Below, piece after piece: positions 1-7,919 of a DNA stretch of 64,000 nt; position 1 is the first letter of the stretch; the number at the start of each line of letters is the position of its first letter. The DNA lies in NCBI RefSeq assembly GCF_000266905.1, contig NC_018027.1, positions 4,216,001 through 4,280,000 of the forward strand, written 5' to 3'. The DNA comes from Mycolicibacterium chubuense NBB4 (lineage in GTDB: Bacteria > Actinomycetota > Actinomycetes > Mycobacteriales > Mycobacteriaceae). The translations under genes and the position numbers were made by a program. A model generated the notes under the pieces. That model saw only the letters and a program-made list of their open reading frames with translations. It searched no databases and was not told the origin of the DNA.

Positions 1-448
1 TCCAGTCGTCACCGTCGCGGACCGCCGACGTGCGGATGCCCGCCAGGTCGCTGCCGGCCCCCGGCTCGGTCATCGCGATCGCGATGATGGTCTCACCGCT
101 GACGATGCCGGGCAGCCAGCGCTTCTTCTGTTCGTCGTTGGCCAGGTCCTTGAAGTACGGGCCGACGACGTCGTTGTGCAGACTCAGCGCCGGTGCGGGC
201 ACTCCCGCCTTGGCGATCTCCTCGTCGATGATCGCGTTGAAGCGGAAGTCGTCGCTGCCGCCACCGCCGTACTCCTCGGGCATGTTAAAACCGATGAGGC
301 CGTGTTTGCCGGCGGCCACATACGCCGAGCGGTCGACCATGCGGTCGGCCTCCCACTTCTCGGCGTTGGGAACGAGTTCGCTGTCGATGTAGCCGCGGAC
401 GGTGTCGCGGAACGCCTCGTGTTCGGCGTCATAGATTGTGCGCTTCAT
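1..448 (-). CDS. fadE: Acyl-CoA dehydrogenase (FadE family), 3' part outside window
   Basis: This is the N-terminal 149 residues of an acyl-CoA dehydrogenase; the rest lies beyond base 1. Reading leftwards from the ATG at 448 it begins MKRTIYDAEHEAFRDTVRGY, continues through EYGGGGSDDFRF and reaches TEPGAGSDLAGI, the FAD/substrate-loop signature of the family. The enzyme would use FAD for alpha,beta-desaturation of an acyl-CoA (or steroid-CoA) thioester in the cytosol. It starts 10 nt after the enoyl-CoA hydratase stop, so it is the third gene of a fadA-ech-fadE operon. The catalytic base and C-terminal helical domain cannot be seen, so substrate class is unknown. Confidence 0.93.
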   Translation of the reverse strand, partial: MKRTIYDAEHEAFRDTVRGYIDSELVPNAEKWEADRMVDRSAYVAAGKHGLIGFNMPEEYGGGGSDDFRFNAIIDEEIAKAGVPAPALSLHNDVVGPYFKDLANDEQKKRWLPGIVSGETIIAIAMTEPGAGSDLAGIRTSAVRDGDDW

Positions 449-458
449 ACCTTTTCCC

Positions 459-1298
459 TCACTTGGCTTTCCAGACGGGCTGGCGCTTCTGCGCAAACGC
501 CAGCGGCCCTTCTTTGGCGTCCTCGGTGGCGAACACCGTCACCACCTCCCGCATCGTGCGCGACCAACCGGGTTCGTCGGCCGCGACCACCCGCTCGTCC
601 GCACCGACCGCGACGCGCTTGCTGGCCTGCACGGCCAGCGGCGCGTTGACGGTGATCCGCTCGGCCAGCGCGAGCGCGGCGTCCAGCTCGGCCCCGTCCG
701 GCACGACCTCGTTGATCAGACCCCACTTGAGCGCTTCGGCGGACGTGATCGGCTCACCGGTGAACATCATCTGCAGCGCGACCTTGCGCGGGATCTGGTC
801 GACGAGGCGGAACACACCACCGGCGGCGGCGATCAGACCCCGTTTCACCTCCGGCAGGCCGAATTTCGCACTCTCCCCGGCCACGACGAGGTCGCTGGCC
901 AGGGCGAGCTCGGTGCCACCGCCGAGGGCGGTGCCGTTGACGGCGGCAATCGTCGGCTTGTCGATGAAATGGCGGACGTATCCGGCGAAGCCCCACTTGG
1001 GATGGTCGGGGTGACCGATGTTCTCGCCGCGCGACAGCGCCTTGAGATCTGCACCGGCGCAGAACGATTTGTCCCCGGAGCCGGTCACCACGACGGCCCA
1101 GACGTCGGGGTCGTCCTGCGCCTCCTCGAGGGCGTCGCCGAGGCCGATCGACACGGCCGAGTTGATCGCGTTACGCGCCTCCGGACGGTTGATCGTGACG
1201 ACCATGACGTTGCCCCGGCGCTCGACCAGGGCGCCTGCGCTCGACGACGACGAAGGAGGAGTCGGGCCATCCGACCCAGCCGCCGCAGGTTCCGTCAC
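459..1298 (-). CDS. Enoyl-CoA hydratase/isomerase (crotonase family)
   Basis: A 279-residue crotonase that would hydrate 2-enoyl-CoA in beta-oxidation. Family marks include NRPEARNAIN near the N-terminus, the oxyanion-hole region FCAGADLKAL, GTALGGGTELALASD with the first catalytic-type Glu, and FGLPEVKRGLIAAAGG with the second. About 25 residues rich in Ser/Pro precede the fold, so a start further inside is possible, but the GTG at 1298 overlaps the thiolase stop by 4 bp (GTGA), which supports translational coupling. The flanking thiolase and acyl-CoA dehydrogenase complete one turn of beta-oxidation apart from the 3-hydroxyacyl-CoA dehydrogenase step. Isomerase rather than hydratase activity cannot be excluded. 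Confidence 0.93.
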   Translation of the reverse strand: MTEPAAAGSDGPTPPSSSSSAGALVERRGNVMVVTINRPEARNAINSAVSIGLGDALEEAQDDPDVWAVVVTGSGDKSFCAGADLKALSRGENIGHPDHPKWGFAGYVRHFIDKPTIAAVNGTALGGGTELALASDLVVAGESAKFGLPEVKRGLIAAAGGVFRLVDQIPRKVALQMMFTGEPITSAEALKWGLINEVVPDGAELDAALALAERITVNAPLAVQASKRVAVGADERVVAADEPGWSRTMREVVTVFATEDAKEGPLAFAQKRQPVWKAK

Positions 1299-2440
1299 AG
1301 CAGCTCCAGGATGGTGGCGTTGGCCTGGCCGCCGCCCTCACACATCGTCTGCAGTCCGTATTGAATTCCGTTGTCGCGCATGTGGTACAGCAGCGTGGTC
1401 ATGATGCGCGCGCCCGAGCCGCCGAGCGGGTGGCCGAGTGCGATGGCGCCGCCGTTGGGGTTGAGCTTCTTCACGTCGGCCCCGATGTCCTTCAGCCAGG
1501 CCATCGGCACCGGAGCGAACGCCTCGTTCACCTCGAAGGCACCGATCTGGTCCAGCGACAGCCCCGAGCGCTTGAGCGCCTTCTGCGTCGCGGGGATCGG
1601 CGCGGTCAGCATGATGACCGGGTCGGCGCCCGCGAGCACGGCGGTGTGCACCTTGGCGATCGGCTTGAGGCCGAGTTCCTTGGCCTTCTCGGCCGACATG
1701 AACAGCAGCGCCGCCGAACCGTCGGAGATCTGCGAGGAGTTGCCGGCGTGGATCACGCCGTCCTCCCGGAATGCGGGCTTGAGCTGACCCATCTTCTCCA
1801 GGGTGGTGCCGCGGCGGATGCCCTCGTCCTTGAGAACGGGGTTCCCGTCCTGGTCCTTGATCGCCACGATCTGATCGTTGAAGGCGCCGGAATCCTGTGC
1901 TGCAGCAGCCTTTTCGTGCGAGTCGAGGGAGAACTGATCCAGCGCGGCGCGGTCGAAGCCCCACTGCTGGGCGATCATCTCGGCGCCGATCCCCTGGTTC
2001 GGGGTCTGGCTGTACCGGCCCTTGAAGCCGGCCGGATACGGGTTGCCACCGCCGGCCAGTGACGATCCCATCGGCGTGCGCGACATCGACTCGACGCCAC
2101 CGGCGACGACGACGTCGTAGTGGCCGGCCACCACGCCCGCGGCGGCGAAGTGCACCGACTGCTGGCTCGAGCCGCACTGCCGGTCCACGGTCACCCCGGG
2201 TACGGACTCGGGCCAGCCCGCGGTCAGCAACGCGGTGCGCGCGATGTCGAGCGCCTGCTCACCGGCCTGCATGACACAGCCCCAGATCACGTCGTCGACC
2301 AGCGCGGGGTCGACACCGGCCCGCTCCACCAGCCCGTTGAGCACCTGCGCGGACAAGTCGGCCGGGTGGACCCCCGACAACCCGCCGTTGCGCTTGCCGA
2401 CCGGCGACCGCACGGCCTCGACGATGACGGCTTCAGCCAT
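1295..2440 (-). CDS. fadA: Acetyl-CoA acetyltransferase / 3-ketoacyl-CoA thiolase
   Basis: A 381-residue thiolase, normal length for the family. The acyl-accepting nucleophile is Cys89 in DRQCGSSQQS; the C-terminal catalytic elements are NEAFAPVP, the His in GHPLGGSGAR and the second Cys in MCEGGGQ. It would release acetyl-CoA (or propionyl-CoA) from a 3-ketoacyl-CoA in the cytosol. It is the first gene of the minus-strand operon fadA-ech-fadE and is divergent from a FadR-family regulator with a palindrome in between, so it is probably under that regulator. The N-terminus MAEAVIVEAVRSPVGKRNGG is typical and fixes the start. Chain-length or steroid side-chain preference cannot be told from the sequence. 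Confidence 0.95.
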   Translation of the reverse strand: MAEAVIVEAVRSPVGKRNGGLSGVHPADLSAQVLNGLVERAGVDPALVDDVIWGCVMQAGEQALDIARTALLTAGWPESVPGVTVDRQCGSSQQSVHFAAAGVVAGHYDVVVAGGVESMSRTPMGSSLAGGGNPYPAGFKGRYSQTPNQGIGAEMIAQQWGFDRAALDQFSLDSHEKAAAAQDSGAFNDQIVAIKDQDGNPVLKDEGIRRGTTLEKMGQLKPAFREDGVIHAGNSSQISDGSAALLFMSAEKAKELGLKPIAKVHTAVLAGADPVIMLTAPIPATQKALKRSGLSLDQIGAFEVNEAFAPVPMAWLKDIGADVKKLNPNGGAIALGHPLGGSGARIMTTLLYHMRDNGIQYGLQTMCEGGGQANATILELL

Positions 2441-2496
2441 GGAATTTCTCCTTCACAGAGTTAGGTCTGTCCTGATCCCGAAGGTAGACAAACAAA

Positions 2497-2511
2497 GTTT
2501 ACTAAGTCAAC
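2497..2511. promoter_or_regulatory. Operator-like palindrome between fadA and the FadR-type gene
   Basis: GTTTACTAAGTCAAC reads as GTTTACT-A-AGTCAAC, an inverted repeat with one mismatch. It lies 57 bp upstream of fadA in an AT-rich stretch of otherwise GC-rich DNA. A second copy of its left half lies at 2567. Position and symmetry suggest the binding site of the adjacent GntR/FadR regulator; this is inference. Confidence 0.5.
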
Positions 2512-2566
2512 CTGCAGCGGCGTAGGCTGGCGCCGTGCGAGGACAAGGCGGCGGGCACCGCACATG

Positions 2567-2580
2567 GTTTACTCAGTTGC
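2567..2580. promoter_or_regulatory. Second operator-like half, GTTTACTCAGT
   Basis: GTTTACTCAGTTGC repeats the GTTTACTnAGT core seen at 2497. It lies upstream of the GTG at 2624 chosen for the regulator. The core would be inside the coding region if translation began at 2564, which is one reason to prefer the later start. Probable autoregulatory site. Confidence 0.4.
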
Positions 2581-2623
2581 TGAGCTCACCGAGCCCGTCG
2601 GCGAACAGTATTGGAGAGAGGTC

Positions 2624-3415
2624 GTGACGCGAAGTACGCCGTTGGCGCCGATGATCGGAGCAACTGCGGCCAACGCGGGGTCGGCCGTCCGGTCACCGAA
2701 AACCGCCGAGCTCGTCGCCGGCACGCTGCGCCGCATGGTCGTCGACGGCAAGCTCAAAGACGGCGACTTCCTGCCCAACGAAGCCGAACTGATGGCGCAC
2801 TTCGGGGTGAGCCGGCCCACGCTGCGCGAAGCGGTCCGGGTACTGGAGTCCGAGCGCCTCGTCGAGGTGCGCCGAGGGTCGCGCACCGGTGCGCGCGTGC
2901 GGGTCCCCGGACCCGAGATCGTCGCCCGGCCCGCTGGGCTGCTGCTCGAGTTGTCGGGCGCCACGATCGCCGACGTGATGACGGCCCGCTCGGGCATCGA
3001 ACCGATGGCCGCCCGCATCCTCGCGGAGTCCGGTGACGAGACCGCTTTCACCGAGCTGGAGACCATGCTCGAGGGCCTCATCGCGGCGGGCTCGCAATCA
3101 GGCCACCTCGCCGAGGCCACCGGCGAGTTCCATCGGCGGGTGGTCGAGTTGTCCGGCAACACCACGCTGAGCATCATCGCCGGGATGCTGCACGAGATCA
3201 CCGTGCGGCACAACGACTTCCTGTTCAAGGAACGACGGCCGGTGTCGAAATCGGACTACGACAAGCTGATGCGGTCCTACCGCCGGCTGATGAAACTCCT
3301 GCGCTCAGGCGACGCGGACGCGGCCGAGGCGCATTGGCGCAAGCATCTCGACACGGCCCGCGAACTGATGCTCACCGGGCTGGACACGGTCCGGGTCCGC
3401 GACGTCATGGGCTGA
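2624..3415 (+). CDS. FadR-subfamily GntR transcriptional regulator (FCD domain)
   Basis: A 263-residue regulator from the GTG at 2624, which has GGAGAGAGG about 4 nt upstream; an in-frame ATG at 2564 would add 20 residues but lacks such a site and would run through the operator-like repeat. The winged helix-turn-helix includes LVAGTLRRMVVDGKLKDGDF, FGVSRPTLREAVRVLESERL and VRRGSRTGARV. The C-terminal FCD domain follows, with a metal/effector-site pattern (EFHRRVVELSGN, HRKHL-like WRKHLDTA). Family knowledge: such proteins repress fatty-acid genes and release DNA on binding an acyl-CoA or organic acid. Its divergence from fadA-ech-fadE suggests it controls that operon. Confidence 0.9.
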   Translation: MTRSTPLAPMIGATAANAGSAVRSPKTAELVAGTLRRMVVDGKLKDGDFLPNEAELMAHFGVSRPTLREAVRVLESERLVEVRRGSRTGARVRVPGPEIVARPAGLLLELSGATIADVMTARSGIEPMAARILAESGDETAFTELETMLEGLIAAGSQSGHLAEATGEFHRRVVELSGNTTLSIIAGMLHEITVRHNDFLFKERRPVSKSDYDKLMRSYRRLMKLLRSGDADAAEAHWRKHLDTARELMLTGLDTVRVRDVMG

Positions 3416-3416
3416 C

Positions 3417-5168
3417 TCACGTCGCGTCGGCGCCGTCTTTCTGCCATGTCACGTGCACGGGGACGGCGTCGTCCCACGGCTGGCGGGTCACCATGTCGGC
3501 GACGTTGACGTAGCCGCGCTCGAACTCTCCGGTCGCCGCGTCGACGAGCCGGTACTCCTGGCGCTGCTTGTGGATCGGCTGGGCGTCGAGCAGCAGCACC
3601 CGCACCTCCCCGGGCTCGAACCGGCAGCGCTTCTGCAGCGCGGCGATGAGTTGTTCGTTGTGCATGTGGCCGTCGCCGAAGTTCCAGCCGATCGCGGTGC
3701 TGCACACCCGTTCGCCGTCGGTCAGGACGTAGTCGACCTCGTCCTGCCCCGCCATCGCGCGGTGCGCCAGCGTGAACATGGCGCGGCCGTGGGTGTTGAA
3801 CGACCGGAAGGCGTACCCCATGTACTGGTACATCTCGGCGGTCTCTTTACTGCCGTAGAACTTCTCCATCTGCGCCGCCGGCATGCTGGCGATCGCGACG
3901 ATGCCGCGGGTGATCTTCGCGTCCGCCGAGGGCTTGATGCACCACAGCGAGGTGTCCCAGTTGCCGGCGTAGTACCGCATGCCCGGCAGGAAGGACACCT
4001 TGCGGGGGAAGAGGTTTCCGGTGACGACAGTGCCCGCGACGACTGCGAAGAGCACGAGCGGCCACGGGCTGTGCAGATCCTCGAGACCGATGCCGGAGTT
4101 CCCGACGAACAGCGCCAGCACGCTGAACATCATGAAGACGTTCCACTCCAGTGGCACACCCATCGGGATGGCCGACAGGATGCCGAAGTGGAAGCAGAGC
4201 ATCACGAACGCCGCGATCGCGGTGGCCCAGCCGCCGTGGGAGAAGAACAGCACCAACGGCACGAGCATCTCGATGGCGGTGGAGAAGTGCGCCAGCCACC
4301 GGGACGCCCGACCGGGCCGCAGGTCGTCGGGGAAGTGCTCGAAGAACTTCCGCTTGATCCAGCGCGGCCGGATCACGGGGTTGTTGCTCATCATCGTCGA
4401 GATGACGAAGGGGAAGTGCTTGTTGAGCTTGGATGTCGCCGCGCCCATCCAGATCACCAGGCACACCAGCTTGGCCCCGATCACGATGTCGGCGCCGGCG
4501 AACAGGAAGCAGACCGCGAGAGAGCCGTACACCTCACCGCGGGCGGCCAGGAAGAGGACCTTGTCCCGCAGGCCGGCCAGCGCCAGCAGCGCGAGGATGC
4601 TCACCGTCTGCCAGACGGGCAGCACACCGATCTGGGAGCCGAGGGCGGGAATGGGGCCCGTGCCGTCGGAGAACAGCGCGACCAGCAGCATGACCAGCAG
4701 CGCGCCGTAGAGCACCACGTCGATCGGGGTCCGGGTGTCACCTCTGGTCAGCGGGACGCGGCCGGGCCAGGGCGGCAGACGGATCGTCTTGGGGCGCAGC
4801 CAGTACAGGATCGAGCCCATCGGCGGGAAGAAGCGGTTGTTGAGTGGGCCGAAGCCACAGCCCAGCCCGACCACCTCGAACAGCATCGTGTAGAAGACGA
4901 CCTTCTGGTACACGATCGGCTCGTGATACCAGGAGGCCACGTTGGTGAAGCCCGCCAACCCTCCCGTGCCGGTCGTGGTCAGTGCGAACAGCCACGCGCC
5001 GAGCGCGTAGAGCAGGATCTTCACCACGTAGAAGAGGTGCATCACGACCGGCGTGCCGAAGCCGACCTCTGCCCAGTGGCGCGCCATCGGCACGATGCGC
5101 TGCGCCCGGGTGCCCTTGCTCCATTCCGCGTAGTCGACGACAGGGGCGTCCTGTTTGAGAAAACCCAT
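3417..5168 (-). CDS. DUF3556 multi-pass membrane protein
   Basis: A protein of 583 residues from the ATG at 5168 (MGFLKQDAPVVDY); further in-frame sequence upstream would cover the KstR-type box, so the shorter start is preferred. About ten hydrophobic segments are visible, including FYVVKILLYALGAWLFAL, VVLYGALLVMLLVALF and AIAAFVMLCFHFGILSAI, followed by a soluble C-terminal domain of about 190 residues. This matches the actinobacterial DUF3556 family, which resembles HTTM (vitamin-K-carboxylase-like) membrane proteins; no activity is known to me. It lies downstream of doxX on the same strand, but an inverted repeat and a putative KstR box separate them, so it probably has its own promoter. 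Confidence 0.85.
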   Translation of the reverse strand: MGFLKQDAPVVDYAEWSKGTRAQRIVPMARHWAEVGFGTPVVMHLFYVVKILLYALGAWLFALTTTGTGGLAGFTNVASWYHEPIVYQKVVFYTMLFEVVGLGCGFGPLNNRFFPPMGSILYWLRPKTIRLPPWPGRVPLTRGDTRTPIDVVLYGALLVMLLVALFSDGTGPIPALGSQIGVLPVWQTVSILALLALAGLRDKVLFLAARGEVYGSLAVCFLFAGADIVIGAKLVCLVIWMGAATSKLNKHFPFVISTMMSNNPVIRPRWIKRKFFEHFPDDLRPGRASRWLAHFSTAIEMLVPLVLFFSHGGWATAIAAFVMLCFHFGILSAIPMGVPLEWNVFMMFSVLALFVGNSGIGLEDLHSPWPLVLFAVVAGTVVTGNLFPRKVSFLPGMRYYAGNWDTSLWCIKPSADAKITRGIVAIASMPAAQMEKFYGSKETAEMYQYMGYAFRSFNTHGRAMFTLAHRAMAGQDEVDYVLTDGERVCSTAIGWNFGDGHMHNEQLIAALQKRCRFEPGEVRVLLLDAQPIHKQRQEYRLVDAATGEFERGYVNVADMVTRQPWDDAVPVHVTWQKDGADAT

Positions 5169-5179
5169 GCGGGTCAGAC

Positions 5180-5193
5180 TAGAACGTGTTCCA
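5180..5193. promoter_or_regulatory. KstR-type box upstream of DUF3556 gene
   Basis: TAGAACGTGTTCCA fits the consensus TnnAACnnGTTnnA reported for the cholesterol-catabolism repressor KstR. It lies 11 bp upstream of the start codon at 5168, overlapping the likely promoter. Two more perfect matches occur in this window (45880 and 52233), each just upstream of a dehydrogenase gene. Confidence 0.6.
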
Positions 5194-5201
5194 GTTTCTA
5201 T

Positions 5202-5266
5202 CCGACGAAATTGCATTCCAGTAGCACAATTGCGAGTGGCGGCCACGCGGAATGCAAGTTCGGCGG
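5202..5266. repeat. 65-bp imperfect inverted repeat after doxX
   Basis: The left arm CCGACGAAATTGCATTCC (5202-5219) pairs with the right arm GGAATGCAAGTTCGGCGG (5249-5266) at 16 of 18 positions. On the minus strand it begins one base after the doxX stop. The arms are nearly the same as those after glyA (62995-63055), and a diverged relative follows fum (59290-59351). It could be a dispersed palindromic repeat or an RNA hairpin acting as terminator or mRNA stabiliser. Confidence 0.75.
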
Positions 5267-5267
5267 G

Positions 5268-5789
5268 CTACCCGGCCGTCTTGGCGGGCGGCCGGTAGAA
5301 GATCGCCAACTGACCGATGCCGCCGGCCAGTCCGACCACCGCCGCGATGAGCAGGCCCCACCACCCGTGCAGGTAGTCGTCGAGGCCGGTGTTGGCGAAC
5401 AGCAGGTGGTCGAGGCTGATCTTGCCCGCACCCAGGGTCGCGATGCCGACCGCCGAGCCGGCGAGCACCAGGTTGTACTCCCAGCCCTCCTTGACGATGA
5501 AGAAGCCGTTGGGCTTGTGCACGGTCCAGGCCGCGACCAGCATCAGCGCGACGAAGCCGGCGGCGGGGATCGGGGTCAGCAACCCGACGGCCAGGCCGAG
5601 CCCGGCGGCCATCTCGGTGGTCGCGGCGACCCGCGCGTGGAACGACCCCGGTTTCATGCCCATGCTGTCGAACCATCCCGCGGTGCCCTTCAGGCCACCG
5701 GGCCCGAAGAACTTGTTGTAACCGTGGGCGGCCATGGTCAGACCGAGGACAAGCCGCAGGATCAGCACTCCGACGTCGTAGGCAGTCAT
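5268..5789 (-). CDS. DoxX family membrane protein
   Basis: A 173-residue protein with four hydrophobic helices, typical of DoxX: VGVLILRLVLGLTMAAHGYNK, then the MAAGLGLAVGLLTPIPAAGFVALML segment, LVLAGSAVGIATLGAG and LLIAAVVGLAGGIGQLAIF. The HGYNKFFGPGG motif after the first helix is characteristic. DoxX-like proteins are inner-membrane proteins; mycobacterial members have been linked to oxidative-stress and thiol redox complexes, but the role of this copy is unknown. The start at 5789 is followed upstream by a small palindrome that may be regulatory. Confidence 0.88.
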   Translation of the reverse strand: MTAYDVGVLILRLVLGLTMAAHGYNKFFGPGGLKGTAGWFDSMGMKPGSFHARVAATTEMAAGLGLAVGLLTPIPAAGFVALMLVAAWTVHKPNGFFIVKEGWEYNLVLAGSAVGIATLGAGKISLDHLLFANTGLDDYLHGWWGLLIAAVVGLAGGIGQLAIFYRPPAKTAG

Positions 5790-5790
5790 G

Positions 5791-5814
5791 TAACAGAACT
5801 TAGAACATCTGTCA
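5791..5814. promoter_or_regulatory. Small inverted repeat upstream of doxX
   Basis: TAACAGA (5791-5797) and TCTGTCA (5808-5814) are inverted at 6 of 7 positions, with AGAAC present twice in direct orientation between 5795 and 5806. It directly abuts the doxX start codon on the minus strand, so a protein bound here would block initiation. No regulator gene is adjacent; significance is uncertain. Confidence 0.25.
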
Positions 5815-5838
5815 CGTCACCGCCCAGCCGCGGCCCCC

Positions 5839-7086
5839 TTAAGCGAGCTCGTGTTCGAGCCGTGCGACATACGCGTCGATGTCGCCGATCGCCGACTCGG
5901 CGGCGTGCACACTGACCGCGATCGTGTCGCCGACGCCGTGTACGCCGTGGGTCAGGCCCATCATCGGCGACAGGCTCGGATACCCCGCGGTCAGCACCAC
6001 CTGCGCCGCCCCGAACCGCAGATCGGCCGTGCCGCGGTTCACCGAGGACACCACCGTGTTGCCGGTGACCGTCGCCGACCGGACGTCGGGATCGAAATGC
6101 GATACGCCCCACCGCAGAAGCGGTGCCGGGACCGCGCCGAACGCAGCGTCTTCCGCCGCCATGGCAGGGTGGGCCGCCCGCCGCCGACGCTCGCTCAGGT
6201 CGAGGGCGATGCGGCTCGCCCGCGCCCCGGCGTCCAGTTCGGGATAGAGCCCGACACCGACGTTGCCGAAGTGGTTGTTCGCCCGGCGCGGCCCGGCGCG
6301 GGCCATCGGCACCTCGGCGCCCAGGAGCGCGGGATCGTCCCCCAGCTCTCGCAGATGTCCGGCGAGGGCGGCCGACACGGCGGTCAGCGCGCCGACGGTC
6401 ACCGTCGGACCGGGGAGATGCATCCGGCGGCGAATCACCGTCCTCAGGTACCGGCGTCCCGACGGACGTGCGTTGCTGCGCAGCGCGGGCCTCGAATCGG
6501 CTTGGGGCGGAACCAGTCCCGCATCGGTGTCGCGAACGAGACGGCGGTGCGCACGTGCCGCGGCCAGCGCTCGCCGCGGCAGGTGTGCGCGGCCGCGCGG
6601 TGAGCCCGCCGCGGGGATCGAAGAGTCGCGCCCGAACAGGTACGCCGCCAGCGCCGAGGCCCGTATGCCATCGCCCAGCGCATGCGAGATCTGAAGTACC
6701 ACAACGGTTCCCGCACCGGCAATGGGCATTTCACCGACGGACGGGAACACGTGCAAGCGCCAGGTGCTCACCGTCGCGTCGAGCTGGGCGTCGGCCAGAG
6801 ACGCCACCGCCGTCAGGCACTCCGGCCACGACACCGGTTCGCGGATCCCGAACTGGTCGCTGTCGACGTCGCGGGGCTCCCACACCGGATACGTCCAGAA
6901 GCTCGTCTCGGCGACTCGCAGCCGCAGATCCGGGCACCGTCGGGCTCTGTCCGCGATCGTTGCGAGGGTCCGGTCGAGGTCGGTTGCCGCCGCGTCGAAG
7001 CCGTACAACAGGAACTGGTCACTGGGGATCGCCCGGGCCATCCAATGGGTCTGCGCGTCGACCGCGGCGAGTCGGCGGACCGTCAT
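5839..7086 (-). CDS. WS/DGAT-like acyltransferase (condensation-fold) protein
   Basis: A 415-residue protein resembling the wax ester synthase/diacylglycerol acyltransferase family: N-terminal MTVRRLAAVDAQTHWMARA, an active-site region VVLQISHALGDGIRASAL, NNHFGNVGVGLYPEL in the middle, and a C-terminal DUF1298-like segment (VVSSVNRGTADLRFG, GLTHGVHGVGDTIAVSVHA). The family's HHxxxDG motif is SHALGDG here: the second (catalytic) His and Asp-Gly are kept but the first His is Ser. Such enzymes use acyl-CoA to make triacylglycerol or wax esters at the membrane. It is divergent from an SDR gene with only about 23 bp between them. Activity on another acceptor is possible. Confidence 0.75.
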   Translation of the reverse strand: MTVRRLAAVDAQTHWMARAIPSDQFLLYGFDAAATDLDRTLATIADRARRCPDLRLRVAETSFWTYPVWEPRDVDSDQFGIREPVSWPECLTAVASLADAQLDATVSTWRLHVFPSVGEMPIAGAGTVVVLQISHALGDGIRASALAAYLFGRDSSIPAAGSPRGRAHLPRRALAAARAHRRLVRDTDAGLVPPQADSRPALRSNARPSGRRYLRTVIRRRMHLPGPTVTVGALTAVSAALAGHLRELGDDPALLGAEVPMARAGPRRANNHFGNVGVGLYPELDAGARASRIALDLSERRRRAAHPAMAAEDAAFGAVPAPLLRWGVSHFDPDVRSATVTGNTVVSSVNRGTADLRFGAAQVVLTAGYPSLSPMMGLTHGVHGVGDTIAVSVHAAESAIGDIDAYVARLEHELA

Positions 7087-7109
7087 CAGGCCAGATTAGG
7101 CTGGCCCGC

Positions 7110-7916
7110 ATGCCGATGCTGCCGGGCGTGTCCGACACCGGGGCGGCGCTGGTCACCGGGGCGTCGTCGGGCATCGGCGAGGAGATCGCCCGCGAACTCG
7201 CGCGTCGCGGCCACCGCGTCATCCTGGTGGCGCGCCGCGCCGACCGGCTGCACGCACTCGCACAGTCCCTGGACCGCGTCGCCCACGTCCTGCCCGCCGA
7301 CCTGTCGAACCCGGCCGACCGCGCCGCCCTGCCCGACCAGGTGGCCGCGCTGAGCCTCACCGTCGACGTGCTGGTCAACAACGCGGGTGTGTCCAATCTC
7401 GGCCCCGTCGCCCGCGTGAGCCCCGAAGCCGAGCTCGCCCTGGTGGAGGTCGACGTCGCCGCGGTGGTCGATCTGTGCAGCCGGTTCGTGCCGGGCATGG
7501 TCGCGCGGGGCCGCGGTGCCGTGCTCAATGTGGCCTCGGTGGGCGCCTTCGGTCCGGTGCCGTGGCAGGCGTCCTACGGCGCGGCCAAGGCCTTCGTGCT
7601 GTCCTACACCGAGGCGATGCGCGAGGAACTGCGCGGTACCGGTGTCACCGCCGCGGTGGTGTGCCCCGGTCCGGTCCGCACCGGGTTCGGCGACGCGGCG
7701 GGCATCCCCGACGAGGAAGCCGAGAAGATGCTGCCGAAATTCCTGTGGGAGCAACCCGACGCGGTGGCGCGGGCCGCCCTGGACGGGCTGGACAAGGGCC
7801 GCCCGGTGATCGTGCCCGGCGCACCCAACCGCGCCGCGGCGCTGCTCTACCGCTTCGCTCCGCACACGGCGCTGCTGCCGCTGCTCGGCCGCAGCCATCC
7901 CGGCCGGCGGAAGTAG
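7110..7916 (+). CDS. Short-chain dehydrogenase/reductase (SDR)
   Basis: A 268-residue classical SDR. The cofactor-binding motif is VTGASSGIGEEIARELARRG, followed by NNAGVSNLG, a catalytic Ser in LNVASVGAFG and YGAAKAF holding Tyr and Lys; CPGPVRTGFG follows. RRADRL after beta-2 suggests NADP(H). ATG at 7110 and 7116 are both possible starts; there is no clear ribosome site, and the intergenic region to the divergent acyltransferase gene is very short. Substrate unknown; ketone or hydroxyacyl/steroid oxidoreduction is typical. Confidence 0.88.
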   Translation: MPMLPGVSDTGAALVTGASSGIGEEIARELARRGHRVILVARRADRLHALAQSLDRVAHVLPADLSNPADRAALPDQVAALSLTVDVLVNNAGVSNLGPVARVSPEAELALVEVDVAAVVDLCSRFVPGMVARGRGAVLNVASVGAFGPVPWQASYGAAKAFVLSYTEAMREELRGTGVTAAVVCPGPVRTGFGDAAGIPDEEAEKMLPKFLWEQPDAVARAALDGLDKGRPVIVPGAPNRAAALLYRFAPHTALLPLLGRSHPGRRK

Positions 7917-7919
7917 CCG

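Noticed and set aside
3453..5915. An 820-codon plus-strand open frame antisense to the DUF3556 and doxX genes
   Set aside because: It has no family signatures, is rich in Arg/His/Gln as antisense frames of GC-rich DNA are, and the minus-strand frames show clear membrane-protein features.
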